Source of the DNA: Siphonodentalium dalli | Taxonomy: Eukaryota > Mollusca > Scaphopoda > Gadilida > Siphonodentaliidae | DNA: 64,000 bases | Reading direction: 5' to 3' | Assembly: GCA_032622095.1 (NCBI GenBank) | Contig: CP136068.1 | Location: forward strand, 3,943,314-4,007,313 | Shown here: positions 1-11,560 of the stretch, one piece after another | Position numbering within the stretch: the first letter of the stretch is position 1 | Layout of the letters: each line of letters opens with the position of its first letter | Made by a program: the position numbers and the translations under genes | The notes under the pieces: generated by a model | Told to the model about the DNA's origin: nothing | Databases searched by the model: none | The model's input: only the letters and a program-made list of their open reading frames with translations

Positions 1-420
1 CAGTGTCAGTCCGTGCGTCCGTCCGTCTATGCGTCCGGAAATGGTTTCCGGATGATAACTTTAGGTTCGGTTATTATATCAAAATCAAATTGCATAGGTG
101 AGTTTATCAGACCAAAATACAGGTCAAGTTCAAAAATGGGTTTGCTCCGCCCATTTTTGCGAGAGTTGTGGCCCCTTTCGACTTTGAATTCTGTCAATTT
201 CTGGTTTCCGGATGATAACTTCAGTTTGTGTGATCATATCTGAACCATATTTGGAATTTGCGTTTATCAGTTCGAAATACAGGTCAAGTTCGAATATGGG
301 TACGATCCACCCATTTTGTTCTGAGATTTAGTATCTGATTGAGGGTTCTTGTTATTTTTTTCAGAAAAGCGGATTCCCCCAATGTATAGCCACTTTTTCG
401 GTGGACACTGTGGCCGGACG
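1..420 (+). mobile_element. 5' part of a GTCCGTCC-type interspersed repeat
   Basis: Contains a GTCCGTGCGTCCGTCCGTC tract, then two diverged units with GGTTTCCGGATGATAACTT and AATACAGGTCAAGTTCGAA. The fuller copy at 16204-16670 adds a 5' G-run hairpin (TTTTTTTTCGGGGGAC). Other copies lie at 10358-10777 and 12717-13140 on the minus strand. This is a non-autonomous repeat with no coding capacity. Confidence 0.7.
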
Positions 421-1110
421 GCCTTTTATTCAAATTCAAAGTAATTAGCTATACTGATCAGACATTCAGAGTACAGGTATCGTTGAAACTTCATGAAAAT
501 TTCCAAAATCGCAGAAATGCAAATTCATGCAGTTTCAATTTATTGTAATCACTATAGACCATTTTACAGATCGCGAGAACAATGCATCATGGGAATGTTT
601 CTATCCATAACAATCCCACGTTGCTCGATCTGCATGCATTTATTATTTCAGATTCAGAATGGGTCTATAAAACTATTAATAATTTTGTTATCTTTCATAG
701 ATTTTGCATAAGATTTAAAGATATATCAGTGACATATACTTCTTCCAGAATGTTAAAAAACATTTCCAGTTAACCCCAAGACAGCCGGAAGTGGTGACAA
801 TTAATTCGCTCTTCACATCTCAGGCTTTGTCAGTGTGTCCGACGAAAATGAAACTTATCTGCTTAAATGTCCCCTTTTCATATCGAATGGTGATAGAAAA
901 CCCACTTGTCAAATACATGGATAAATTCAATCACACTTTTAAATCTGCTTATTTCCGCGGTCTTAAATCTGTGTTTTGATAACAATTTATTTGAGACACA
1001 GATTGTTGCGCTTACGTCAGTCAGCACTTATCAAAGTTGCTGCATGGGCATTGTGGTTCACTAAGATATATGTAGCCCCTATGGTTCACTAAGATATATG
1101 TAGCCCCTAT
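421..1110 (+). repeat. Arm segment R, repeated four times in the window
   Basis: This non-coding AT-rich stretch recurs almost identically at 9668-10357 (minus), about 12030-12716 (minus) and 16660-17296 (plus). It always ends in copies of the 28-bp minisatellite: two here, one in the 12-kb copy, and well over a hundred downstream of the 17-kb copy. Short ORFs in it are conserved only because the whole DNA is. No protein family is recognisable. Confidence 0.85.
1056..1110 (+). repeat. 28-bp minisatellite, two copies
   Basis: Two units containing GGTTCACTAAGATATATG and TAGCCCCTAT. The same unit forms the long array at 17297-21841. The mirrored copy is at 9668-9722. The second unit runs into CTTTATTACTTTAAAG, the natural right flank. 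Confidence 0.95.
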
Positions 1111-1182
1111 CTTTATTACTTTAAAGATCCAGTAAGTTAATGTTCCGCTCATCAAACAAATAAAAAGGAAAAAATACCTGAA

Positions 1183-1850
1183 ATGACCATCACATCTTTG
1201 ACACGGGTATCGCTAACATCCACAAAACCAATACACCAGTTTTACGTTGAATACATCTACATGTCAATGTCAATAGCCATGACAAATTTCATAATGATCC
1301 GTCAAAAGGTACGACCTGTAGCCCATGCCAAAGGATTAAGTCATGCACAGAGTAAAATCCAAGATGGCTGCTGGCGGCCAGGTTTTTTGGCCGAATGACC
1401 CCAAGATGACTCGTTCCCATCTACTTACATGTCATTGTTAACATCCATGACAAATTTCATGAAGATCCGACCAAAGCTACGACGGTACGACCTCTAGCCT
1501 GTGCCAAAGGATTTAGTCATGCAAAGAGTAAACTCCAAGATGACTGCTGATGGCCATGTTTTTCGACCGAACGACCTCAAAATGACTTGTTCCCATCTAC
1601 ATGTCAATATTAACATCCATGACAAATTTCATGATGATCTAGCCGTGCTAATGGTTTGAATTTTGAAATCCAACATAGCCGCTGGCTTCCATGTTTGTTT
1701 GCCGAATGACCCCAAAATGACTCATTTCCAGCTACATGTCAATCTCAACAGCCGTGATAAATTTCATAATGATCCGATCAAAGGTACGACCTGTAGCCCG
1801 TGCTAAAGGAAATTTTTGAAGCATCGTGCACACGCGGACGACGGACGACA
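1183..1850 (-). mobile_element. Core-repeat element (GGGAACGAGTCA family), partial
   Basis: About four diverged ~160-bp units with the signatures TTTGTCATGGATGTTAA, ACATGTAGATGGGAACGAG and GCCATCTTGGATTTTACTC, read on the minus strand. The end at 1830-1850 carries the GTCGTCCGTCGTCCGCGTG tract that normally follows the 5' hairpin, but the hairpin is missing. The mirror copy is at 8928-9595. Confidence 0.8.
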
Positions 1851-1950
1851 AAGCCCCCTCCCCCTGCCCTTTTGAGGGGTGGCAGGAAAACAGTAATTTA
1901 TGACTATATCACCCCAAACTATATATATTCTATTATATCTATTTGTATTT

Positions 1951-2840
1951 TTAGTCGAGTTTTTTTCCAAAACTCGACTTATAGTTTGATGGGGGACGGT
2001 GACCGGGCGGGCGGCGGACGGGCGGGCGGCGTGTTTTGCTTATAACTCAACCGTTTATTGACGGATTAAAAAAAAATTTGGTGTGTGAGTACATATCCAT
2101 GCACGTAAGCTGCAGACCAAAAAATCAGGTTCGTCCGCACATTTATTACAGAGTTATGGCCCTTTGCCATTTTTCACTTATTTTAGGCTCGTTAGCGCAA
2201 CAACTTCAACAAACGTTATCTGATTCGATTGAAATTTGGGATATAGGTGTCTCCCAAGAATATCTCGGACGAGTTCGAAAACCGGCCTGGTCCGATAAAA
2301 TTTGATAGAGTTATGGCCCTTAATTAGTCATTTTTCACGAATTTTCAGCTCGTTAGCGCGATAACTTCAACAAACGTTATCCGATTTGATTGAAATTTGG
2401 TATATAGGTGTCTACCAAGAATATCTCGGATGAGTTCAAAAACCGGCCTGGTCCGATAAAATTTGATAGAGTTATGGCCCTTAATTAGTCATTTTTCACG
2501 AATTTTCAGCTCGTTAGCGCGATAACTTCAACAAACGTTATCCGATTTGATTGAAATTTGGTATATAGGTGTCTCCCAAGAATATCTCGGTCGAGTTCGA
2601 AAACCGGCCAGGTCCGATAAAATTTGATAGAGTTATGGCCCTTAATTAGTCATTTTTCGTGAAATTTTAGCTCATTAGCGCGATAACTTCAACAAACGTC
2701 CTCCGATTTGTTTAAAATTTGGAATAGACGTACTTGCCAAGAATATTTCGGACGAGTTCGAAAACCAGCCTGGCCCGATAAAATTTGATAGAGTTATGGC
2801 CCTTAATTAGTCATTTTTCGATTTTACCTATTAATTAGTC
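1951..2840 (+). mobile_element. Hairpin-headed element with 161-bp tandem core
   Basis: Starts with a hairpin (1953-1979: AGTCGAG ... CTCGACT), then a GC-rich GGGCGGGCGG tract. About five core units follow; the phrase TTTGATAGAGTTATGGCCC recurs at 2301, 2462, 2623 and 2784, an exact 161-bp spacing. The unit length and the pearl-like layout recall the BIV160 satellite family of bivalves, which is an inference that needs an alignment. There is no coding capacity. Confidence 0.85.
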
Positions 2841-3644
2841 TACCGATACTGATGCACACCAATTGGCGGTAGCCACCGGCGGTAAGCCACTGAAAACGAG
2901 ACACAGCATCTCTGATCCCACCTCTTGTTTCTTTTCATGTATAAATATTGTAAATAAAAATTATCCTATCCAATCATCTTCCAGCGCTTCTGCTAAGTTA
3001 TCAGCAGAGATAGAGCAATTAGCGTCAGGGTGCCACTTGCCAAATTACCCAATGGCAAAAATATCATATATTTAGGGCACCTTTCAATATCTGATTCTTA
3101 ATTAGTCCATCACTGAATTGGAATTTTGCACTTGTATTATCTCCCCCCCCCCAAGGCTGTTGTCTGCTTGATGTTCCCTCTAAATGAATTATTTTATAAC
3201 TGGGTGAAAGAACATTTATTCCTGGCGGCCGGGGCTCTTCAAGTGAAATTCAGAGCTGTACGTCTGACATCGATGAATTGACTCTATAGGTGGAGCTATT
3301 GAAGCTAATGTTGTTCATTTTCATATTCAATATTGATAACTATCTATTTTCAGTTTTAAAATGCTATATTCTCCTTTTGGGACAGTAAAATTTCAGAGAA
3401 AGATCCGTTCAACGTGAGAAATAGTCATTGATTTCTCTAAGTACGTCTGACACTCTTATTTACAGCAGTGGCGACAAAATGTTGCATTATCTCATATGGT
3501 CTATATCTACACGGTTTGAAAAAAAGAAACTTATTGGAAGCTAGCTTTTTGAATATGAAAATAATGCCATCATGGAATTGCCCTATTGGATGTTTTGACA
3601 TAGCACATTTTGACCATAACGTAATTAATTTTATTACTTTTCAG
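2841..3644 (+). other. Unique arm DNA upstream of the collagen exon
   Basis: AT-rich, with no repeat family seen elsewhere in the window. It contains a C run at 3143-3152, which is 18 long in the other arm. The last part (GTAATTAATTTTATTACTTTTCAG, split at 3621-3644) looks like the end of an intron. This block may be the captured collagen-gene intron. Confidence 0.5.
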
Positions 3645-3700
3645 GGACCAGCTGGACAACAAGGAGCAAAGGGAGAAACACTGGCTTACCAGGAAGTAAG
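3645..3700 (+). pseudogene. Collagen triple-helix exon, left-arm copy, frameshifted
   Basis: A TTACTTTTCAG acceptor precedes it and a GTAACG donor follows. The frame starts GPAGQQGAKGET, a Gly-X-Y collagen repeat. A 2-bp insertion (CT at 3681-3682, absent from the other arm) then shifts the frame and destroys the remaining triplets. Without it the exon would be 54 bp, the classic exon unit of fibrillar collagen genes (six Gly-X-Y triplets, starting with an intact Gly codon). No other collagen exon is visible, so this is an isolated gene fragment carried inside the inverted repeat. Which collagen it came from cannot be told from 18 codons. Confidence 0.8.
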
Positions 3701-4254
3701 GTAACGTCACTTATTGATGTTCAAAGAAATACAGTAATGCCCTAAGTAATCGACTCATTAACTACAGCAGAATTATGGGTAACTTTTCAGGATTTAGTCG
3801 GAAATATGACTTGTTGCCATTCATCGGAAAGCACATAGTATTGGAGTTATTTCAGTGTTTCATTTAGATTTTGTGTGAAAATCTTTTGTATAGCAAAGGA
3901 TAAAACTAATCAAATATTTCTATACTCTTGTGATAATTATTTTTCTATACCCTCTGATAGCAAAATGGCAATAAGGATTACACTAAAGAGAATAGCTTTG
4001 CATTAAGTGTGACAATTGTTCAATTATTGTTTATTTATGTGTTTCATGGATGTATACATGTATGCACTAGAATATGTAAGAAAAAAAATGAAGGACAAAC
4101 TTAAATCAGGAAAGGGAAATAACTGCAGTCATACGAAATTAAAGTAGAATTTCACCAGATAACTAGATAAAAAACAAATCAAATTGTTGGTGTACGTGTA
4201 CCGTCATGTGAGAAATAATTCAAGGAATACACATTTTCTAGTTTTGTACTCAAG
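3701..4254 (+). other. Unique arm DNA downstream of the collagen exon
   Basis: AT-rich, intron-like, with no ORF or recognised repeat. The mirror is about 6516-7069. Nothing functional seen. Confidence 0.5.
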
Positions 4255-4978
4255 GATTTTTATGTGTACCCATACCATAGTATGGTACACAGTGTCGACG
4301 TCCGGATTGACCACACGTCGTTTGTCCGTCTGTCTGTTCGTCCATAGACACTTTACGCATAAAGCTAGCCACACATGCTTGCTTATGCGTTAGTGAAAAT
4401 AATCGGATCCGTTCGTCGGATCCGTTCGTCGTACCGTTGGGGTCGTGCGAACGTTGTCCGATAGTGATCGTTTCAGTCACTTCACCATGGATTTACATGC
4501 GAACGTAAACGGAGCAACGATTTCTATCGGATGGAAAATACGAGTATTTTCGGTCTGATAAAAATTGGAGGCATACGGAGCGTCAGAATACATGTAGTTT
4601 TCGCATCGGAACCGCATGAATGTGTGGCTGCCCGTGCATTTCTATTTGATTTTCCGTCCGACAATTGTATGCGATAAAAATAACGCAACGCACCATACGC
4701 AAGCAAGAGTGCATGGCTAGCTTAATGCGATAATTCAAACATTTTCTATTTGATCAGAACCAAATTTTGTATATGTGTTTCTCAGGCAAAAATACAGATA
4801 AAGTTCAAATATGGGTTGATCCGAGTTTTGTTTAACAGAGTTATGTCCATTTTTCGACCTAGAATTTATGCATTCTGCCATAAGTCGGAACATTTTTTAT
4901 CTGATTGGAACCACATTTGGATTATGAGTTTCTCAGCCCAAAATACAGATCAAGTTCAAATATGAGTTTGATCTGATT
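4255..4978 (+). mobile_element. Hairpin-headed repeat (GTGTACC..GGTACAC family)
   Basis: Begins with an almost perfect palindrome at 4264-4290 (GTGTACC ... GGTACAC), then a CGACGTCCGGATTGACCAC stretch and GTCCGTCTGTC. Units containing AACCAAATTTTGTATATG and AGTTATGTCC follow. A second copy lies at 32597-33010. This copy is split by a nested insertion at 4357-4727. The mirror copy is 5792-6515. Confidence 0.8.
4357..4727 (+). mobile_element. Nested MITE-like insertion with terminal inverted repeats
   Basis: Absent from the related element at 32.7 kb, where GACACTTTACGCAT runs straight into the core unit. The ends are inverted: AAAGCTAGCCACACATGC on the left and GCATGGCTAGCTT on the right, with related CTTGCTTATGCG and CGCAAGCAAG inside. 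A 13-bp direct repeat (GGATCCGTTCGTC) lies inside. It is about 370 bp with no ORF of note. The target duplication is unclear. The mirror is 6043-6413. Confidence 0.65.
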
Positions 4979-5791
4979 CACTTGGCATTATTTTGGGTGT
5001 TAAAAAAGACATGTCAGGCGTACTTTTGAGATGTCAGAATAAAAAATATTTTAAGGCTTGTTGCTGGCAGCTATGTTTTCCAATAAAATTTAAAAACATT
5101 TGATAGCTTTATAGTCATGAAAAGAGTAAAAAAAACAAGATGGCTGCTGGTGGCCATGTTTTAATGCCGAATAACCCCAAAATAACTTGTTCCCATCTAC
5201 ATGTCAATGTCAACAGTCATGACAAATTTCATAAAGTTCCGACAAAAGATACGACCTGTAGCCCGTGCCAAAGGATTTAGTCATGCAAAGAGTAAATCCA
5301 AGATGGCTGCCAGCGGCCATGTTTTTTGGCCGAATAACCCCAAAATTACTCGTTTCCATCTACATTTTAATATTAACATCCATGACAAATTTCATGATGG
5401 TCAGACAAACAGTACCGACTGTAGCGCGTGCTAATGGATTGAATTTTGAAATCCAAGATGGCCACTGGCAGCCATGTTTTTGTCTGATTGACCCCAAAAT
5501 GACTCGTTCCCATTTACATTCCAATTTCAACAGCCACGGCTGCCACGACAAATTTCATGATGATCATACTAAAGGTATGACCTATAGCCTGTGCTAAAGG
5601 ATTTAGTCATACAAAGAGTAAAATCCAAAATCCAGTAAAATCACGCACGCACACATACACGCACACACGGACAACAGATGACAAAGCCATGGCAATAGCT
5701 CAAACTTTACACAGTAAAGTTGAGCTAAAAATGGTTGATTTATAGAAGCATTTGTGAATTCAATGTCAAAGCGTCATAACTCCGTTAAAAA
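4979..5791. other. Spacer (loop) of the giant inverted repeat
   Basis: This 813-bp non-palindromic segment separates the arms. Most of it is a core-repeat element in minus orientation. The remainder (4979-5036 and 5729-5791) is short AT-rich flank. Confidence 0.85.
5037..5728 (-). mobile_element. Core-repeat element (AGCTCAACTTTAC hairpin family), in palindrome spacer
   Basis: Read on the minus strand it starts with the hairpin AGCTCAACTTTAC..GTAAAGTTTGAGCT (5700-5728), then CCATGGC and a GTGTGTGCGTG tract. About four ~160-bp units carry ATGGGAACGAGTCATTTTGG and GCCATCTTGGATTT. The 3' end is lost at the spacer border. Confidence 0.85.
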
Positions 5792-6515
5792 AATCAGATC
5801 AAACTCATATTTGAACTTGATCTGTATTTTGGGCTGAGAAACTCATAATCCAAATGTGGTTCCAATCAGATAAAAAATGTTCCGACTTATGGCAGAATGC
5901 ATAAATTCTAGGTCGAAAAATGGACATAACTCTGTTAAACAAAACTCGGATCAACCCATATTTGAACTTTATCTGTATTTTTGCCTGAGAAACACATATA
6001 CAAAATTTGGTTCTGATCAAATAGAAAATGTTTGAATTATCGCATTAAGCTAGCCATGCACTCTTGCTTGCGTATGGTGCGTTGCGTTATTTTTATCGCA
6101 TACAATTGTCGGACGGAAAATCAAATAGAAATGCACGGGCAGCCACACATTCATGCGGTTCCGATGCGAAAACTACATGTATTCTGACGCTCCGTATGCC
6201 TCCAATTTTTATCAGACCGAAAATACTCGTATTTTCCATCCGATAGAAATCGTTGCTCCGTTTACGTTCGCATGTAAATCCATGGTGAAGTGACTGAAAC
6301 GATCACTATCGGACAACGTTCGCACGACCCCAACGGTACGACGAACGGATCCGACGAACGGATCCGATTATTTTCACTAACGCATAAGCAAGCATGTGTG
6401 GCTAGCTTTATGCGTAAAGTGTCTATGGACGAACAGACAGACGGACAAACGACGTGTGGTCAATCCGGACGTCGACACTGTGTACCATACTATGGTATGG
6501 GTACACATAAAAATC
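5792..6515 (-). mobile_element. Mirror copy of the GTGTACC hairpin repeat with nested MITE
   Basis: Reverse complement of 4255-4978, including the nested insertion at 6043-6413. Confidence 0.8.
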
Positions 6516-7069
6516 CTTGAGTACAAAACTAGAAAATGTGTATTCCTTGAATTATTTCTCACATGACGGTACACGTACACCAACAATTTGATTTGTTTTT
6601 TATCTAGTTATCTGGTGAAATTCTACTTTAATTTCGTATGACTGCAGTTATTTCCCTTTCCTGATTTAAGTTTGTCCTTCATTTTTTTTCTTACATATTC
6701 TAGTGCATACATGTATACATCCATGAAACACATAAATAAACAATAATTGAACAATTGTCACACTTAATGCAAAGCTATTCTCTTTAGTGTAATCCTTATT
6801 GCCATTTTGCTATCAGAGGGTATAGAAAAATAATTATCACAAGAGTATAGAAATATTTGATTAGTTTTATCCTTTGCTATACAAAAGATTTTCACACAAA
6901 ATCTAAATGAAACACTGAAATAACTCCAATACTATGTGCTTTCCGATGAATGGCAACAAGTCATATTTCCGACTAAATCCTGAAAAGTTACCCATAATTC
7001 TGCTGTAGTTAATGAGTCGATTACTTAGGGCATTACTGTATTTCTTTGAACTTCAATAAGTGACATTAC
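6516..7069 (-). other. Mirror of unique DNA downstream of the collagen exon
   Basis: Reverse complement of 3701-4254. No gene seen. Confidence 0.5.
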
Positions 7070-7123
7070 CTTACTTCCTGGTAAGCCTGTTTCTCCCTTT
7101 GCTCCTTGTTGTTCAGCTGGTCC
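7070..7123 (-). pseudogene. Collagen triple-helix exon, right-arm copy
   Basis: Exactly 54 bp between a TTTTCAG acceptor (7124 onward on the minus strand) and a GTAATG donor. The frame reads GPAEQQGAKGETGLPGSK. It is open and in the Gly-X-Y register, but the second obligatory glycine is Glu (GGA to GAA), a change that in working collagens usually disrupts the triple helix. The left arm has Gly at this codon but a frameshift instead, so the two copies have different lesions. Exon size, phase and splice sites support origin from a fibrillar-type collagen gene; the parent gene is not in the window. Confidence 0.82.
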
Positions 7124-7937
7124 CTGAAAAGTAATAAAATTAATTACGTTATGGTCAAAATGTGCTACGTCAAAACATCCAATAGGGCAATTCCATGATG
7201 GCATTATTTTCATATTCAAAAAGCTAGCTTCCAATAAGTTTCTTTTTTTTCAAACCGTGTAGATATAGACCATATGAGATAATGCAACATTTTGTCGCCA
7301 CTGCTGTAAATAAGAGTGTCAGACGTACTTAGAGAAATCAATGACTATTTCTCACGTTGAACGGATCTTTCTCTGAAATTTTACTGTCCCAAAAGGAGAA
7401 TATAGCATTTTAAAACTGAAAATAGATAGTTATCAATATTGAATATGAAAATGAACAACATTAGCTTCAATAGCTCCACCTATAGAGTCAATTCATCGAT
7501 GTCAGACGTACAGCTCTGAATTTCACTTGAAGAGCCCCGGCCGCCAGGAATAAATGTTCTTTCACCCAGTTATAAAATAATTCATTTAGAGGGAACATCA
7601 AGCAGACAACAGCCTTGGGGGGGGGGGGGGGGGGAAGATAATACAAGTGCAAAATTCCAATTCAGTGATGGACTAATTAAGAATCAGATATTGAAAGGTG
7701 CCCTAAATATATGATATTTTTGCCATTGGGTAATTTGGCAAGTGGCACCCTGACGCTAATTGCTCTATCTCTGCTGATAACTTAGCAGAAGCGCTGGAAG
7801 ATGATTGGATAGGATAATTTTTATTTACAATATTTATACATGAAAAGAAACAAGAGGTGGGATCAGAGATGCTGTGTCTTGTTTTCAGTGGCTTACCGCC
7901 GGTGGCTACCGCCAATTGGTGTGCATCAGTATCGGTA
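7124..7937 (-). other. Mirror of unique DNA upstream of the collagen exon
   Basis: Reverse complement of 2841-3644. Holds an 18-G run at 7617-7634. No gene seen. Confidence 0.5.
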
Positions 7938-8827
7938 GACTAATTAATAGGTAAAATCGAAAAATGACTAATTAAGGGCCATAACTCTATCAAATTTTAT
8001 CGGGCCAGGCTGGTTTTCGAACTCGTCCGAAATATTCTTGGCAAGTACGTCTATTCCAAATTTTAAACAAATCGGAGGACGTTTGTTGAAGTTATCGCGC
8101 TAATGAGCTAAAATTTCACGAAAAATGACTAATTAAGGGCCATAACTCTATCAAATTTTATCGGACCTGGCCGGTTTTCGAACTCGACCGAGATATTCTT
8201 GGGAGACACCTATATACCAAATTTCAATCAAATCGGATAACGTTTGTTGAAGTTATCGCGCTAACGAGCTGAAAATTCGTGAAAAATGACTAATTAAGGG
8301 CCATAACTCTATCAAATTTTATCGGACCAGGCCGGTTTTCGAACTCATCCGAGATATTCTTGGTAGACACCTATATACCAAATTTCAATCAAATCGGATA
8401 ACGTTTGTTGAAGTTATCGCGCTAACGAGCTGAAAATTCGTGAAAAATGACTAATTAAGGGCCATAACTCTATCAAATTTTATCGGACCAGGCCGGTTTT
8501 CGAACTCGTCCGAGATATTCTTGGGAGACACCTATATCCCAAATTTCAATCGAATCAGATAACGTTTGTTGAAGTTGTTGCGCTAACGAGCCTAAAATAA
8601 GTGAAAAATGGCAAAGGGCCATAACTCTGTAATAAATGTGCGGACGAACCTGATTTTTTTGTCTGCAGCTTACGTGCATGGATATGTACTCACACACCAA
8701 ATTTTTTTTTAATCCGTCAATAAACGGTTGAGTTATAAGCAAAACACGCCGCCCGCCCGTCCGCCGCCCGCCCGGTCACCGTCCCCCATCAAACTATAAG
8801 TCGAGTTTTGGAAAAAAACTCGACTAA
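7938..8827 (-). mobile_element. Mirror copy of the 161-bp tandem-core element
   Basis: Reverse complement of 1951-2840, with the 5' hairpin at about 8799-8825. Confidence 0.85.
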
Positions 8828-8927
8828 AAATACAAATAGATATAATAGAATATATATAGTTTGGGGTGATATAGTCATAAATTACTGTTTTCCTGCCACC
8901 CCTCAAAAGGGCAGGGGGCGGGGGCTT

Positions 8928-9595
8928 TGTCGTCCGTCGTCCGCGTGTGCACGATGCTTCAAAAATTTCCTTTAGCACGGGCTACAGGTCGTACCTTTGA
9001 TCGGATCATTATGAAATTTATCACGGCTGTTGAGATTGACATGTAGCTGGAAATGAGTCATTTTGGGGTCATTCGGCAAACAAACATGGAAGCCAGCGGC
9101 TATGTTGGATTTCAAAATTCAAACCATTAGCACGGCTAGATCATCATGAAATTTGTCATGGATGTTAATATTGACATGTAGATGGGAACAAGTCATTTTG
9201 AGGTCGTTCGGTCGAAAAACATGGCCATCAGCAGTCATCTTGGAGTTTACTCTTTGCATGACTAAATCCTTTGGCACAGGCTAGAGGTCGTACCGTCGTA
9301 GCTTTGGTCGGATCTTCATGAAATTTGTCATGGATGTTAACAATGACATGTAAGTAGATGGGAACGAGTCATCTTGGGGTCATTCGGCCAAAAAACCTGG
9401 CCGCCAGCAGCCATCTTGGATTTTACTCTGTGCATGACTTAATCCTTTGGCATGGGCTACAGGTCGTACCTTTTGACGGATCATTATGAAATTTGTCATG
9501 GCTATTGACATTGACATGTAGATGTATTCAACGTAAAACTGGTGTATTGGTTTTGTGGATGTTAGCGATACCCGTGTCAAAGATGTGATGGTCAT
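8928..9595 (+). mobile_element. Mirror copy of the GGGAACGAGTCA core repeats
   Basis: Reverse complement of 1183-1850; the CGTCCGTCGTCCGCGTGTG tract at its left marks the 5' side. Confidence 0.8.
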
Positions 9596-10777
9596 TTCAG
9601 GTATTTTTTCCTTTTTATTTGTTTGATGAGCGGAACATTAACTTACTGGATCTTTAAAGTAATAAAGATAGGGGCTACATATATCTTAGTGAACCATAGG
9701 GGCTACATATATCTTAGTGAACCACAATGCCCATGCAGCAACTTTGATAAGTGCTGACTGACGTAAGCGCAACAATCTGTGTCTCAAATAAATTGTTATC
9801 AAAACACAGATTTAAGACCGCGGAAATAAGCAGATTTAAAAGTGTGATTGAATTTATCCATGTATTTGACAAGTGGGTTTTCTATCACCATTCGATATGA
9901 AAAGGGGACATTTAAGCAGATAAGTTTCATTTTCGTCGGACACACTGACAAAGCCTGAGATGTGAAGAGCGAATTAATTGTCACCACTTCCGGCTGTCTT
10001 GGGGTTAACTGGAAATGTTTTTTAACATTCTGGAAGAAGTATATGTCACTGATATATCTTTAAATCTTATGCAAAATCTATGAAAGATAACAAAATTATT
10101 AATAGTTTTATAGACCCATTCTGAATCTGAAATAATAAATGCATGCAGATCGAGCAACGTGGGATTGTTATGGATAGAAACATTCCCATGATGCATTGTT
10201 CTCGCGATCTGTAAAATGGTCTATAGTGATTACAATAAATTGAAACTGCATGAATTTGCATTTCTGCGATTTTGGAAATTTTCATGAAGTTTCAACGATA
10301 CCTGTACTCTGAATGTCTGATCAGTATAGCTAATTACTTTGAATTTGAATAAAAGGCCGTCCGGCCACAGTGTCCCCCGAAAAAGTGGCTATACATTGGG
10401 GGAATCCGCTTTTCTGAAAAAAATAACAAGAACCCTCAATCAGATACTAAATCTCAGAACAAAATGGGTGGATCGTACCCATATTCGAACTTGACCTGTA
10501 TTTCGAACTGATAAACGCAAATTCCAAATATGGTTCAGATATGATCACACAAACTGAAGTTATCATCCGGAAACCAGAAATTGACAGAATTCAAAGTCGA
10601 AAGGGGCCACAACTCTCGCAAAAATGGGCGGAGCAAACCCATTTTTGAACTTGACCTGTATTTTGGTCTGATAAACTCACCTATGCAATTTGATTTTGAT
10701 ATAATAACCGAACCTAAAGTTATCATCCGGAAACCATTTCCGGACGCATAGACGGACGGACGCACGGACTGACACTG

Positions 10778-11560
10778 GCTATTTTAATAGTCCCCCGAAA
10801 AAATATTTGTGGGGTACAATAAAGTTGGTGATGGTTTACATTTTAATTTACTGACTGTCAGAGTAATGTATACACCAACTGAGAACCTAGTCATTTGGAC
10901 GAGAATTAGCTCCATAAACTATAATGTACAGCATTTAATATGAACAACGTCATTCCTCAATAGCCAAGAAAATGACAGCGTGCATCAGTCTATCCGAGCA
11001 GCCGTGCACTTGTTTATATTTTCCGCAAAACAAAAATACTAATTTCCAAAATGGGAATGCAAGACGAAACACAATTTGCAACCTATATCGTTTCCTAAAT
11101 TCCAATTGTTGAACATCTTCAATTGTACATTACAACACTTCAAATCTATCTCTGCCATTTTCAATTAATAAAACCGTGATGCACACAATGATCATTTAAA
11201 TGAGTGTCTTGTATTAAATTATATACTAAGATGATGCATCGTCATGGAACTAGTTCTGCAACAACATCAAAGACTCAGTTCTTGCTTTGTTGGGTGACAG
11301 GTATTGCATGACAAGGCAGATTCGACAGTTATTAACTTGTTGTGACAATGTAGTGTCTCTTTCAATGTGTCTCTTTCGTCATTTGATAACAGTTAATAAC
11401 CAAGGTCAAACCATAACTGCATGCTCTGCAGTTAATGGTTCCATGACTGCTGTGTCACAGCGACTAAATGCAGTATAGAAATCCCTGTTATATTCCTTGA
11501 CTGTCAATACCCTGGCAATGTAGTTAACTGCTGACAGCCTGGTAGTCGGCAAATTTTATT
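10778..11560. other. Non-coding segment between outer repeats
   Basis: AT-rich; repeated at about 13137-13920. Its first ~145 bp recurs inverted at 16094-16204. No protein or RNA gene recognised. Confidence 0.5.

Larger units (their letters stand above)
1..4978 (+). repeat. Left arm of a giant inverted repeat (palindrome)
   Basis: This stretch is the near-perfect reverse complement of 5792-10777. Paired positions sum to 10,778 in the outer part and 10,770 in the inner part; the main step is a homopolymer that is 10 C here and 18 G in the other arm. I noted about a dozen single-base or short differences over about 5 kb, so identity is roughly 99.7%. Base 1 of the window is still paired, so the arm may extend further left. 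It contains, in order, an outer repeat element, two 28-bp repeats, core repeats, a 161-bp tandem element, a collagen exon and a hairpin element. A true palindrome is likely because the spacer is long and the arms differ, but an assembly artefact is possible. Confidence 0.93.
5792..10777 (-). repeat. Right arm of the giant inverted repeat
   Basis: Reverse complement of 1-4978. The match stops abruptly at 5792, where the left arm stops at 4978. At the outer end the sequence continues past 10,777 into DNA whose partner, if any, lies left of the window. Five of the noticed arm differences fall in about 130 bp around the collagen exon (left 3600-3730), a denser cluster than elsewhere. The outer part, from 9621, is also the first half of a direct tandem duplication. 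Confidence 0.93.

Noticed and set aside
13-2305. Small ORFs conserved in several copies (76, 72, 63, 62, 71, 81, 89 codons)
   Set aside because: Conservation follows from recent DNA duplication. The frames overlap each other, lie in interspersed repeats and resemble no protein.
3468-3704. 78-codon frame reading through the collagen exon
   Set aside because: Most of it is intron sequence upstream of the TTTTCAG acceptor; only the last part is exon.
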